DNA from: Ardenticatenia bacterium
Lineage (GTDB): Bacteria; Chloroflexota; Anaerolineae; 4572-78; NAK82
DNA: 64,000 nt
Direction of reading: 5' to 3'
Assembly: GCA_003130875.1 (NCBI GenBank)
Contig: QEXY01000114.1
Span: 1-64,000 of the forward strand
Both the position numbers and the translations under genes were made by a program. The notes beneath the pieces are model-generated. The model ran no database searches and had not been told where the DNA came from. It was given only the letters and a program-made list of their open reading frames with translations. This document shows, piece after piece, positions 9,530 to 17,834 of this stretch; position 1 is the first letter of the stretch; each line of letters begins with the position of its first letter.

Positions 9530-9865
9530 CACCACTTGCCCCTGAGGTGGTAGGGGCGATGGAACGCCTTGCGGCTGCAAGTAAAGCCCCCAGATCCGTC
9601 CCCTGACGCGCCGGCACCACCCACTGTTCCCACTCCGCGGTGTGCGGCGTGGTGCAGTGTGCGGGCGACGTGAACGGTCCAGCAGCCCTGCCGCTCCCTC
9701 AGCCTGATAGCGCGCCACCCATTTGCGCACCACCGGACGCGCGGTGCACCACGTTCGCGCTGTGGCGCGGATGCTGCCCAACTTGTGGTACGGATGCACC
9801 CACTGCTCCCTTGCTTTCACCGAGTGCATCGCGTATCCTTTCCGATAATCCCGTTCGGCCATCAT
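9530..9865 (-). pseudogene. Remnant of an IS481/IS630-like transposase N-terminus
   Basis: On the minus strand, from the ATG at 9862, the frame encodes a helix-turn-helix resembling the N-terminus of IS481/IS630-type transposases, for example VRKWVARYQAEGAAGLLDRS. Similarity continues in a different frame below about 9640, and no DDE catalytic domain follows. At least one frameshift and a large truncation are therefore present. The remnant abuts the end of the glycosyltransferase gene. Terminal repeats were not found. Confidence 0.55.
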
Positions 9866-10146
9866 AGGCGGTGTTCCGCTTGGTGTGGGTGTTGCCGCAA
9901 CCCGTGGATGCGAGGAGCGCTGCCTTTTGTCAAGGTCGCCTCGATCACCGGGTAACGATCTCCTGACACAAGTACTAAACCCCAGCTCGTCCCTTCTCGG
10001 GGTGCGTGGCATCCCTTTCAGAGCTGCGAGGGAGCAGTGATATAACCGTCTATCCCACCTAGAGAATGTGCCTCAATACCATTTGCGCCACGATTACAGT
10101 CCGAACCTTAACCCCCATCTCCCTTCGACTTCAAAGAATCTGATGA
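9866..10146. other. Non-coding stretch between the transposase remnant and glmS
   Basis: No coding frame, promoter or clear terminator was seen. It is downstream of glmS, which reads leftward into it. Confidence 0.5.
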
Positions 10147-11991
10147 CTATTCCACGGTGACGCTCTTAGCCAGATTGCGCGGTTGATCTACATCACAGCC
10201 ACGCCGCACCGCTAGGTGATACGCCAGCAGCTGAAGGGGCAGCACAGCAAGAATGGGGATGAGCAACGGGTCGGTATAGGGAATGCGCAGCACGTAGTCC
10301 GCTTTCGCCTGCACCGCTTCGTCCTCTGTATGACACACGGCGACTACAATGCCACCTCGCGCCTTTACCTGTTCGATCTGGCTGATCATTTTGTCATAGA
10401 CGTTGTCGTGTACCGCAATCGTGACCACCGGCATGTTGCGATCGATGAGGGCGATGGGGCCATGCTTCATCTCACCTGCCGGATATCCTTCGGCATGGAT
10501 GTAGCTGATTTCCTTCAGTTTGAGGGCACCTTCCAGTGCGATCGGATAGTTGATACCGCGTCCCAGATAGAGGAAATGCTCACAACGGTGAAATTCCTCC
10601 GCCAATGTTTGATAATCGTTGTACCCCTCGCTGAGAACAGTGCCCACCCGCTGCGGTAGCTCTGCCAGATGCTGTGCCAGCTGCTGACTCTCGTGCTGAG
10701 AAAGTGTCCCACGTGCCTGTCCCAGGTACGCAGCAAGCAGCAACAGATCCACCAGTGAAGCGGTAAAAGCCTTGGTCGAAGCCACGCCAATCTCCGGACC
10801 AGCTTGCATGAGGATAAATCCGTCACTGATGCGCTGTGCCATGCTCCCGATCACATTGACGATGCTGGCGGTGCGTGCTCCTTTGGCGCGTGCCTCTTCC
10901 AGAGCAGCCAACGTGTCCGCTGTCTCACCAGATTGGGTGATTGCCAGAACCAATGTATCTGGAGTGACAAGGGGATCACGGTAACGAAACTCGCTGGCGT
11001 AATCCACTTCTACTGGGATACGGGCGAGCTTCTCGAGCATGAACTTGCCAACCAGACCAGCATAAGCCGAAGTGCCGCATGCTACGATGACGATCTTGTC
11101 GATAGCCCTGGCATCCTCCGGTGGCAAGTTCAATTCCGGCAATTCTACCTGACCGCTGGCGAAGTCGATGCGTCCACGCAAAGTATCCGTGATCGAGCGC
11201 GCCTGCTCCAGGATCTCCTTTTGCATAAAATGGCGGTAAGGGCCCTTGGCAGCGCTGACGGGATCCCAAGGAATTTCGACACTGGACTTGCTGATCGGGC
11301 TGCCGTCCAATCTCAGGAATTGCACTCCCTGGGCGCGCACGATAGCCATTTCGCCATCTTCAAGGAAGATCATGCGGCGGGTGTGCTCCAGAATGGCGGG
11401 GATATCACTCGCCAGGAACATCTCCCCTTCACCGATGCCTACGATCACACCACCGGCGTTGCCGATGCGTGCCGCGATCAGGGTATCAGGTGTCTGACGG
11501 CTGAGGAGCACGATTGCATGGGCGCCCCTGATGCGGGAAAAAGATAGGCGCGCTGCCTCGACCAGGTTACACCCCTGTTCCAGGTACGCCTCAACCAGAT
11601 GCACGATGACCTCAGTGTCCGTGTCGGAGAGAAAGCGATGGCCCTGCGCCAACAACTCTTGGCGCAGAGACAGAAAGTTCTCCACAATCCCGTTCTGGAT
11701 CACCGCGAGGTCGCCGTGACAGTCTACGTGCGGATGGGCATTGCGTTGGCACGGAGCACCATGGGTTGCCCAGCGCGTATGGCCAATGGCGATATGCCCT
11801 TCGACAGGTTGTTCCTGAAGCATACATTCCAGATTGCGCAGCTTGCCTTCGGCCCGCCGGATGCACAGCATTCCATCCTGGATTGTGGCCAATCCAGCCG
11901 AATCGTAACCGCGATATTCCAAACGCCGCAGCCCTTCCAGCACCAAGGACACCGCACGTCGTGATCCTATATACCCTACAATGCCGCACAT
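10147..11991 (-). CDS. glmS: Glutamine-fructose-6-phosphate aminotransferase (isomerizing)
   Basis: The 614-residue enzyme makes glucosamine 6-phosphate from fructose 6-phosphate and glutamine, the entry step to UDP-GlcNAc and peptidoglycan. It begins MCGIVGYIG, so Cys2 is the glutaminase nucleophile after Met removal. Two SIS sugar-binding domains follow (about 290-425 and 460-600), and the C-terminus ends in the family's PRNLAKSVTVE. AGGAG lies six bases before the ATG. Promoter and leader are described separately; no glmS ribozyme is evident. Later pathway genes (phosphohexomutase and split GlmU) lie at 54-57 kb. Confidence 0.97.
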   Translation of the reverse strand: MCGIVGYIGSRRAVSLVLEGLRRLEYRGYDSAGLATIQDGMLCIRRAEGKLRNLECMLQEQPVEGHIAIGHTRWATHGAPCQRNAHPHVDCHGDLAVIQNGIVENFLSLRQELLAQGHRFLSDTDTEVIVHLVEAYLEQGCNLVEAARLSFSRIRGAHAIVLLSRQTPDTLIAARIGNAGGVIVGIGEGEMFLASDIPAILEHTRRMIFLEDGEMAIVRAQGVQFLRLDGSPISKSSVEIPWDPVSAAKGPYRHFMQKEILEQARSITDTLRGRIDFASGQVELPELNLPPEDARAIDKIVIVACGTSAYAGLVGKFMLEKLARIPVEVDYASEFRYRDPLVTPDTLVLAITQSGETADTLAALEEARAKGARTASIVNVIGSMAQRISDGFILMQAGPEIGVASTKAFTASLVDLLLLAAYLGQARGTLSQHESQQLAQHLAELPQRVGTVLSEGYNDYQTLAEEFHRCEHFLYLGRGINYPIALEGALKLKEISYIHAEGYPAGEMKHGPIALIDRNMPVVTIAVHDNVYDKMISQIEQVKARGGIVVAVCHTEDEAVQAKADYVLRIPYTDPLLIPILAVLPLQLLAYHLAVRRGCDVDQPRNLAKSVTVE

Positions 11992-12042
11992 TGGATTCTC
12001 CTTTTACCCGTTTGCAACGAGTAAGTGCGAACGCCGTCAAAG

Positions 12043-12059
12043 GCGATTCAGCGAATCGC
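12043..12059. other. Short perfect dyad in the glmS leader
   Basis: GCGATTC and GAATCGC flank AGC (12043-12059), inside the predicted ~90-nt glmS leader. It could be an RNA hairpin or an operator half-site pair. Confidence 0.4.
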
Positions 12060-12087
12060 GCCAGAGCTCTTTCTCCAAACAGTCCAA

Positions 12088-12116
12088 ATTATAGAGAAAC
12101 TCATATGCCCAAGCAA
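12088..12116 (-). promoter_or_regulatory. glmS promoter
   Basis: Reading leftward, TTGCTT (12116-12111), a 17-bp spacer and consensus TATAAT (12093-12088). The expected start is near 12081, about 90 nt before the glmS ATG. Confidence 0.7.
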
Positions 12117-12155
12117 TCCCGAAAGATACCGATCCTTCTGGACACAGTGGTCGAC

Positions 12156-12184
12156 TTGACGGATAGGCCTCATTTAGAGATACT
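12156..12184 (+). promoter_or_regulatory. bioY promoter
   Basis: TTGACG (12156-12161), a 17-bp spacer and GATACT (12179-12184). The predicted start, near 12191, supports initiation of bioY at 12240 and not at upstream in-frame codons. Confidence 0.6.
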
Positions 12185-12239
12185 GGGTCAAACACTTGCA
12201 CAATCCCTTATCAAAGAGTTGTTGTCGAGGAGCAGAAAT

Positions 12240-12794
12240 ATGCTGTCACACGCCACAGCACGTTATGGGAAGGTTCGATATCTGACGTATACTGGCGCCG
12301 TCGTCTTGTTTACCTTGTTCACCATCCTCAGCGCACGCATCACCATTCCGTTGCCGTTCACACCAGTGCCGGTCACGCTGCAGGTGCTTGCTGTGCTCCT
12401 GGCTGGTCTGGTGTTAGGAGCACGCGCAGGTGCACTCAGCCAGTTGCTCTATCTGGCTGCCATCGCTGTCGGATTGCCTGTGGATGCCTACGGGCGTGGC
12501 GTTGCGGCCTTGACTGGGCCGACGGCAGGCTATTTGATCGGCTTCGTCGTGGCAGCATTCGTCACGGGCTGGGCAGTCAGCCGATTGCCTGCCTCGCGGG
12601 TAGGGCGCTTCCTGGCTGCACTGGCCGGTCTTACCGCCATCTATCTCTGCGGCGTGACATGGCTGGCACTCACAATGGGAAGTCTGGAGGCAGCTGTGCT
12701 AGGGGGGCTCGTGCCTTTCATCGCAGTCGATCTGCTGAAGGCGGTCGCCGCAGCCAGCGTAGCCGAAGGTGGTCGTTGGCTGTTGAGAGCATAA
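12240..12794 (+). CDS. bioY: BioY biotin-uptake S component
   Basis: The 184-residue protein has about six hydrophobic segments and the BioY pattern (ITIPLPFTPVPVTLQVLAVLLAG in two parts, then GLPVDAYGRG and GPTAGYLIGF). BioY is the biotin-binding membrane component of an ECF transporter and works with or without a shared energising module. GAGGAG precedes the ATG by seven bases. Upstream in-frame codons at 11766 and 12103 would place the start before the promoter and lack family similarity. No ecfA/ecfT genes are adjacent. A URO-D-like gene follows 10 bases later, probably in the same transcript. Confidence 0.88.
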   Translation: MLSHATARYGKVRYLTYTGAVVLFTLFTILSARITIPLPFTPVPVTLQVLAVLLAGLVLGARAGALSQLLYLAAIAVGLPVDAYGRGVAALTGPTAGYLIGFVVAAFVTGWAVSRLPASRVGRFLAALAGLTAIYLCGVTWLALTMGSLEAAVLGGLVPFIAVDLLKAVAAASVAEGGRWLLRA

Positions 12795-12804
12795 GGAGGG
12801 CCCT

Positions 12805-13797
12805 ATGCGCAAACGCGAACGTCTAGAAGCGACAATCGCAGGTCAACCGGTAGACCGCCCTGCCGTGGCGCTATGGCGTCACTGGCCGGTGGATGATCAA
12901 CGTGGTGATCTCCTGGCCCGCTCCACACTTGCCTTTCAGCGCCTGTTTGACTTCGACTTCATCAAAGTGACGCCGTCAAGCAATTACTGTCTGGCGGACT
13001 GGGGTGCACAGTCACGCTGGGTGGGCAATGAGGAAGGCACGCGCGAATGGATCGGGCGCGTGATTAAGAAGCCAGAGGATTGGACCCGACTCACCGTGCT
13101 CGACCCCCATGCTGGACTGTTGGGGGAGATCACGCGTGCGCTCTTTCTCATTGGAGCCGAGGTAAGGGATGAGGTGCCCTTCATCCCCACCATCTTCAGC
13201 CCACTGGCACAGGCGCGCAATCTGGCAGGCGAGCGCCTGCTATCCGACCTGCGCCAGTATCCGGAGCTGGTCAAATCCGCGCTGGAGACGATCACGCAAT
13301 CCATCATCCGTTTTATCGAGGCAGCACGTCCCGCTGGCATTGCCGGCATCTTTCTGGCGCTCCAGCACGCGACCTATGATTTGCTGAGTGAAGCGGAATA
13401 TCGCGAATTTGGCCGACCCTATGACTTACGCATTCTGGAAGCGGCTGAGGGGCTCTGGTTCAACGTGTTGCATCTTCATGGGCGCAATGTGATGTTCGAT
13501 CTGGTACTGGACTACCCCGTGCAGGCAATCAACTGGCACGACCAGGAGACACCACCTAGCTTGCACGAAGCGCTGCAACGCTTCCCCCGCGCTCTGATCG
13601 GTGGACTGCGGCAATGGGAGACGATGGTACGCGGCACACCGGAACAGGTGCGCACCGAAGCTCGTGCCGCTTTTGAACAGACCGATGGAGGGCGCCGCTG
13701 GGTGCTCGGCACGGGATGTGTGACCCCGATCACCGCGCCGTGGGGCAATTTGTGGGCGGCACGCGAAGCGGTGGAAGAATTGCGGCGCGCATCCTGA
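12805..13797 (+). CDS. Uroporphyrinogen decarboxylase-superfamily protein
   Basis: The 330-residue protein has the URO-D/MtaA-like TIM-barrel pattern: an N-terminal RERLEATIAGQPVDRP, a central PFIPTIFSPLAQA, and a C-terminal GTGCVTPITAPWGNLWAAREA. Superfamily members include HemE and corrinoid or thiol methyltransferases. The N-terminal arginine-rich substrate motif of true HemE is not obvious and no heme genes are near, so a methyltransferase-like or uncharacterised role is as likely. AAGGAGG lies five bases before the ATG. Its TGA overlaps the ATG of the next gene, so the Nudix protein is translationally coupled to it. Confidence 0.75.
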   Translation: MRKRERLEATIAGQPVDRPAVALWRHWPVDDQRGDLLARSTLAFQRLFDFDFIKVTPSSNYCLADWGAQSRWVGNEEGTREWIGRVIKKPEDWTRLTVLDPHAGLLGEITRALFLIGAEVRDEVPFIPTIFSPLAQARNLAGERLLSDLRQYPELVKSALETITQSIIRFIEAARPAGIAGIFLALQHATYDLLSEAEYREFGRPYDLRILEAAEGLWFNVLHLHGRNVMFDLVLDYPVQAINWHDQETPPSLHEALQRFPRALIGGLRQWETMVRGTPEQVRTEARAAFEQTDGGRRWVLGTGCVTPITAPWGNLWAAREAVEELRRAS

Positions 13798-14336
13798 TGG
13801 GAGACGAACGCCCATCCTATCGTTATTGTCCTTACTGTCGCACTGAGCTGAGCGATCGTTTGGTCTTCGGCCGCACGCGGCGTGTCTGCCCGTCGTGCGG
13901 TTTTGTCCACTTTGTGGATCCCAAGGTGGGCGTTGCTGTGCTGGTCGAACACGCGGGAAAGGTGCTCTTGGTGCGACGGGCGGTGGCGCCCTCCCAAGGG
14001 GCATGGTGCCTCCCATCGGGCTTTGTCGAAAGCGATGAGGATCCTGCCGAGGCGGCTGCTCGGGAATGCCTGGAGGAAACTGGACTGCACGTGCGCATCA
14101 CTGATTTGCTCCATGTGGGCAGCTATCGGAATGACCCTCGGGGAGCAGGTATCATCATCTTCTATCAAGCTCAGGTGGTAGGAGGCTGGCTCACCCCTGG
14201 CGACGATGCCGATGAGGCACGTTTTTTCGCTTCCCATGAGCTTCCAACTGAGATCGCTTTCCGTTCCAATCGGGAAATTCTGTCGCGCTGGCAGCGGGGT
14301 CAACTTGTACCCTGCCCGGTCATCCGTCCCCAATAG
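13797..14336 (+). CDS. Nudix hydrolase with N-terminal zinc ribbon
   Basis: The 179-residue protein starts with a zinc ribbon (CPYC and CPSC about 20 residues apart). A Nudix domain follows with a perfect Nudix box: G, five residues, E, seven residues, then RECLEETGL. This layout resembles NADH pyrophosphatase (NudC) and ADP-ribose-type hydrolases, which split a nucleoside diphosphate linked to a moiety X. The NudC specificity motif was not found, so the substrate is open. The start ATG overlaps the previous stop (TGATG), and in-frame codons further upstream lie inside that gene. Confidence 0.85.
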   Translation: MGDERPSYRYCPYCRTELSDRLVFGRTRRVCPSCGFVHFVDPKVGVAVLVEHAGKVLLVRRAVAPSQGAWCLPSGFVESDEDPAEAAARECLEETGLHVRITDLLHVGSYRNDPRGAGIIIFYQAQVVGGWLTPGDDADEARFFASHELPTEIAFRSNREILSRWQRGQLVPCPVIRPQ

Positions 14337-14380
14337 CGCCGCCTGGGCCACCACCCGAAGCTGTATGAAAGAGGGACGAT

Positions 14381-14409
14381 TTGGCCAGAGTGATCGACTT
14401 GGCTATACT
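14381..14409 (+). promoter_or_regulatory. Promoter before the DUF362 gene
   Basis: TTGGCC (14381-14386), a 17-bp spacer and TATACT (14404-14409); the leader would be about 110 nt. Confidence 0.55.
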
Positions 14410-14524
14410 GGAGAAAAGCCAGTTGGTACCGGGATAGACTGTGTGATGGGGGATGATCATATTGAGACATCGGGTCAGACTCATCAAAATGTTGTGTGTA
14501 TGACAAGGGAGGCAAACTGAGCAT

Positions 14525-15682
14525 ATGAGCACACGTGCCAGAGTAGCTGTCCTGCGCACCAAGCCGGAGACCGTGCTGGAAGATTACCAGCGCCTGATCG
14601 AGCTTGCTGAGGTGGAACGAGCGCTGGACCACACTACTACCACGATCCTGAAGGATAACATCTCGTGGCATTTCCCTTTCCCTGGCGCCAACACGACCCC
14701 ATGGCAGCTCGAGGGCACTATCCTGAGCTTGCGCGCCCACGGATATCAGGATTTAGTCTGCGTGCAGAACAAGACGGTGGTCACCGACGCGTTTAAGGGC
14801 GAGGACTTAAATGGGTACGTGCCTATCTTTCGTGCCTATAACATCCCTGTGTTGTTTAACTTCCGGGATGAGGATATGAAATGGGTCGTATATCGGCCCA
14901 AGGCAAAGATGCTGGCGTTGGATCACATCTACCCAGAGGGCATTCGCATTCCGGATTACTTCATCGGCAAGAACATTGTGCACTTGCCCACAGTGAAGTG
15001 CCACATTTACACCACCACCACCGGTGCCATGAAAAACGCTTTCGGTGGTTTGCTCTGCACGCGGCGGCACTATACCCATAGCTGGATTCATGAAACGTTG
15101 GTGGATTTGCTGGCGATTCAAAAAGAAATCCACACCGGTCTCTTCGCCGTGATGGACGGCACCACGGCAGGCAACGGACCTGGCCCACGCACGATGATCC
15201 CCGAGGTCAAGAACGTAATCCTGGCGAGCGCGGATCAAGTGGCGATCGATGCCCTAGCTGCGCGCATGATGGGTTTTGATCCGCTGCGCGACATCGGATA
15301 TATCCGCCTGGCCCATGAGCGTGGATTGGGGGTGGGTGATGTGCGGGACATCGAGGTGGTGGGCGATGTCGATGCCGCCCAGGAACGTTGGAATTTTCAC
15401 GTTGGGGACAATCTGGCGAGCCGCGCGGGCGATCTGCTGTGGTTCGGTCCGCTCAAGTCCATCCAGAACTTTTTCTTCCGCACCCCGCTAGTCAACATCT
15501 TCATCCTGGGTTCCGAGGTGTATCACGATTACTACCGCTGGCCAAGACGTGACCGCAAGGTGTTTGAGCATTGGAAGACTACGACCCCATGGGGACAGCT
15601 CTTTCAGCGTTACCAGCAGGAGGGATGTCTCGCTGCTCCTGTCCAACAGAGTCCAGGAACACCTATGGCTGCAAGGCATTAG
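14525..15682 (+). CDS. DUF362 domain protein
   Basis: The 385-residue soluble protein has the DUF362 pattern, including LPTVKCHIYTTTTGAMKN, a downstream VMDGTTAGNGPGPR and an ILASADQVAIDALAA segment. Many DUF362 proteins also carry a 4Fe-4S ferredoxin domain; none is seen here because no cysteine cluster is present. The biochemical role of the family is not settled. The C-terminal ~70 residues extend beyond the domain and are aromatic-rich. It has its own promoter and no conserved neighbour downstream, so context adds little. Confidence 0.75.
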   Translation: MSTRARVAVLRTKPETVLEDYQRLIELAEVERALDHTTTTILKDNISWHFPFPGANTTPWQLEGTILSLRAHGYQDLVCVQNKTVVTDAFKGEDLNGYVPIFRAYNIPVLFNFRDEDMKWVVYRPKAKMLALDHIYPEGIRIPDYFIGKNIVHLPTVKCHIYTTTTGAMKNAFGGLLCTRRHYTHSWIHETLVDLLAIQKEIHTGLFAVMDGTTAGNGPGPRTMIPEVKNVILASADQVAIDALAARMMGFDPLRDIGYIRLAHERGLGVGDVRDIEVVGDVDAAQERWNFHVGDNLASRAGDLLWFGPLKSIQNFFFRTPLVNIFILGSEVYHDYYRWPRRDRKVFEHWKTTTPWGQLFQRYQQEGCLAAPVQQSPGTPMAARH

Positions 15683-16064
15683 CCCACTCTACTATGAGCA
15701 GGGGCTGATGGCCCCCCCACGTGGGTGCGACGTGCTGTGAGTGCAAAGCTGCACCCATCAATCAAGCCCTGACCCTAGGGAACGATATCCGGAATTGCGG
15801 ATTCGATCCCACCGCAGAGAGTAACAGTGTATATGGTTTCATTTATTGCTGTTCTGCAGCGCACTCTGCGGTGATAAGCACCTATGTGGTTGCAGCGCGA
15901 ATGGAGCGCGGTCCATTCGGCCACTATTGCCCAAGGCCTGTTCACAAAGAGACAGTAAGAACAGCTGGCGGCTGTACGGAAATTTCGAGTGACCTGACCG
16001 CATAACCTCCGGTCTGGCGCATCCCGTTGCTATCCTTAGAGAAGTGGCGAAATGTGCCGCGTGC
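15683..16064. other. Non-coding gap with one hairpin
   Basis: No credible gene was seen. TGGGTGC (15722-15728) and GCACCCA (15751-15757) can pair across 22 bases just after the DUF362 gene. They may end its transcript, although no T-tract follows. Confidence 0.4.
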
Positions 16065-16418
16065 TTACCTGCCTCGGTGGCGGTCCACCACCAGAGACAC
16101 GATCAACAAAACTTCTGCCGCCTTGGTCACCAATCCCAAAGTGTCGACGCCCAGCTGGTTGATCACGAAATACAGGATGATGGTGAGCGCGGCATAACCC
16201 ACCAGCAACCAGCGCCATACCATGCGCAGATCTCGGATGAGGGGAATGGGCAGGAACAAGGCACCGAGCAGCCCTAGATATCCCAGGCCGTTCAGCACGA
16301 ACAGCGTGTCATAGTAGATGATACCCATATACAGATGCACCGCCGCGGTAAACAGGGTGAACAGTACGATCAGAACGGAAACAACACCAAATCCCTTGTT
16401 ATCAGACGAGGTTGCCAT
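16065..16418 (-). CDS. Small four-helix membrane protein of unknown function
   Basis: The 117-residue protein has four predicted transmembrane segments at about 10-32, 40-62, 68-88 and 96-112, short loops and a basic C-terminus (DRHRGR). I do not recognise a characterised family. AGGAG precedes the ATG by a few bases, and a promoter (TTGTCC, 17 bp, TACAAT) lies 150 bases upstream, so it is very likely a real single-gene unit. An in-frame extension to 16613 would run through that promoter. It is divergent from nrdR but nothing links the two functionally. Confidence 0.75.
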   Translation of the reverse strand: MATSSDNKGFGVVSVLIVLFTLFTAAVHLYMGIIYYDTLFVLNGLGYLGLLGALFLPIPLIRDLRMVWRWLLVGYAALTIILYFVINQLGVDTLGLVTKAAEVLLIVSLVVDRHRGR

Positions 16419-16566
16419 TTTCTGCTCCTTTCTCCAAAAAGTAATGGGTGATCCTATGCCAATATGGGAATTGTTGCAGCCGATCCTGTCCGCAAGAGTC
16501 GCCGCGCCCATGCGACCGTTGAGGCGTCTGATCGAATCTATTGCCACAGTGCCCATTTCCCTCCGA

Positions 16567-16595
16567 ATTGTATCCTTTATTGCTGGGAAGGACAA
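16567..16595 (-). promoter_or_regulatory. Promoter for the small membrane protein
   Basis: Reading leftward, TTGTCC (16595-16590), a 17-bp spacer and TACAAT (16572-16567). Confidence 0.55.
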
Positions 16596-16647
16596 GACAC
16601 TCCAGGAGTTCAAGCACCGTGGCCGATCTCCGGGTGCAGATGCTAGT

Positions 16648-16676
16648 TTGCCGTGTAACCGTGAGCAGTGTATAGT
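16648..16676 (+). promoter_or_regulatory. nrdR promoter
   Basis: TTGCCG (16648-16653), a 17-bp spacer and TATAGT (16671-16676), about 112 bases before the nrdR ATG. Confidence 0.55.
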
Positions 16677-16788
16677 GAGGGTGTCTCTTGTTACGATCCG
16701 TGCGCCCTACTGGTCGGCGACTCTGTGTATCAATATCAGGCGATCAGATTGTTTCCTCCCTTTACGAGAATGAAGATGGTGTGGTGAA

Positions 16789-17289
16789 ATGAAATGCCCA
16801 TTTTGCGGAGCCGCAGATACCCGTGTTGTGGACACACGCGATGTGACCGACGGCATCCGTCGCCGTCGTGAATGTGCGAAATGCAAGCAACGTTTTACTA
16901 CTTATGAGCGAGTCGCCAGCATCAATCTGTTGGTGGTCAAAAGGGACAGACGACGAGAGAAATTCGAGCGCGACAAGATCCTAAGCAGCATGCAGATTGC
17001 GTGCAGCAAGCGCCCAGTGCCCGCAAACGTCCTGGAAGAGGCAGCTCGTGAGATCGAGGCAGATCTGTATGCGCTGGGCGAAGCGGAAGTGGAGAGCCAG
17101 GTGATTGGGGAAATGGTGATGGAGCGACTGCGTCAGATCGATGATGTCGCATATGTGCGCTTTGCCTCCGTGTATCGTCAGTTTGCTGACGTAGACCGCA
17201 TGATCGAGGAGATCGAGGCGCTCAAGGAAGCGAGACGACGGGAAGAGGAACTGCGCAATCAGTTGCAGCTACCGCTCCAAACAATGTAA
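16789..17289 (+). CDS. nrdR: Transcriptional repressor NrdR
   Basis: The 166-residue protein has the NrdR zinc ribbon (Cys3, Cys6, Cys29, Cys32), the RECAKCKQRFTTYER block and an ATP-cone domain at about 49-139. NrdR senses ATP/dATP and represses ribonucleotide reductase operons by binding paired NrdR boxes. It lies directly upstream of nrdJ, its expected target, separated by about 545 bases that contain a promoter and NrdR-box-like sequences. The C-terminal ~20 residues are charged and variable. Confidence 0.96.
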   Translation: MKCPFCGAADTRVVDTRDVTDGIRRRRECAKCKQRFTTYERVASINLLVVKRDRRREKFERDKILSSMQIACSKRPVPANVLEEAAREIEADLYALGEAEVESQVIGEMVMERLRQIDDVAYVRFASVYRQFADVDRMIEEIEALKEARRREEELRNQLQLPLQTM

Positions 17290-17332
17290 AAAGTCCGTCC
17301 GCGAATTTTAAGGTTACAGCTCCTCAAAGCCA

Positions 17333-17361
17333 TTGCCACGCGCGTCCATTTGTTGTATACT
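17333..17361 (+). promoter_or_regulatory. Promoter upstream of nrdJ
   Basis: TTGCCA (17333-17338), a 17-bp spacer and TATACT (17356-17361). The predicted start near 17368 leaves an unusually long leader of about 467 nt to nrdJ. Confidence 0.6.
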
Positions 17362-17421
17362 AACTTGTGTTTGCGTGCCAGAAGTCGTGTAGCTGTAGGG
17401 ATAACATACTATATCTAGTGG
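17355..17421 (+). promoter_or_regulatory. Candidate NrdR-box region
   Basis: The sequence 17406-17421 (ATACTATATCTAGTGG) matches my recollection of the 16-bp NrdR-box consensus (acaCwATATaTwGtgt) at about 13 positions. Weaker matches lie at 17375-17390, with the canonical 15-bp gap between boxes, and at 17355-17370, overlapping the -10 element; both end in GTGT. The strong box is downstream of the predicted start, which is not the usual place, so binding remains an inference. Confidence 0.45.
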
Positions 17422-17834
17422 GATTTGTCTTGGGGCTCCCAAAAGACGGTTGGTTGTTCTATCTTCGTGGCGTCAGGCTCACCGTAATACCTTGGGGTGA
17501 CGGAAAGCAAGACCGTCACGCTGATCAGCTTGACCTCATTCGCATCTGGTAGTAGTACATCACCAGCTCCATTGCCGACACTGTAAGCGGACCGGCGGGA
17601 CGACGGTGGCCAGGCGGCCAGGATCAGATGAAGTGTTGCCGTGAGAGAGCAAGAATTCTAAATCGCTCTACTCTTGGCTTTGGATGGTGCACCCGAAAAA
17701 GCAAGGTGCTTTGGGATCAGAGAGCAGAATAGTATCTACGGGCGATGAGAGTTTCGCTGGGGATGGGAAAGGATGAAGGTCATTGCCATATCGAGTCATC
17801 TATCCTCGGCAAGTTGCCCATATGGGGGATAGCC
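17422..17834 (+). other. Long structured leader of nrdJ
   Basis: No coding frame with a ribosome site was seen. A clear hairpin is present: GTGACGG (17497-17503) with CCGTCAC (17513-17519) around a 9-nt loop. A GGTGA within its left arm could instead pair with TCACC just upstream (17479-17483), so alternative folds are possible. The segment 17575-17630 contains CACTGTAAGCGG and GGCCAGGA, which recall fragments of a cobalamin riboswitch but do not make a convincing whole. Confidence 0.4.

Noticed and set aside
9640..9867. Rightward frame over the transposase relic
   Set aside because: It is antisense to the recognisable helix-turn-helix and has no ribosome site or family similarity.
11992..12087. 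Possible glmS ribozyme upstream of glmS
   Set aside because: The leader is only about 90 nt with one short dyad, and none of the expected ribozyme core could be traced.
11766..12239. Long N-terminal extension of bioY
   Set aside because: It lies opposite glmS and its promoter and precedes the bioY promoter; BioY similarity begins after 12240.
17575..17640. Cobalamin riboswitch for nrdJ
   Set aside because: Only isolated fragments (CACTGT, GCCAGGA) fit; the rest of the conserved core is not visible. Kept as a weak possibility under the leader entry.
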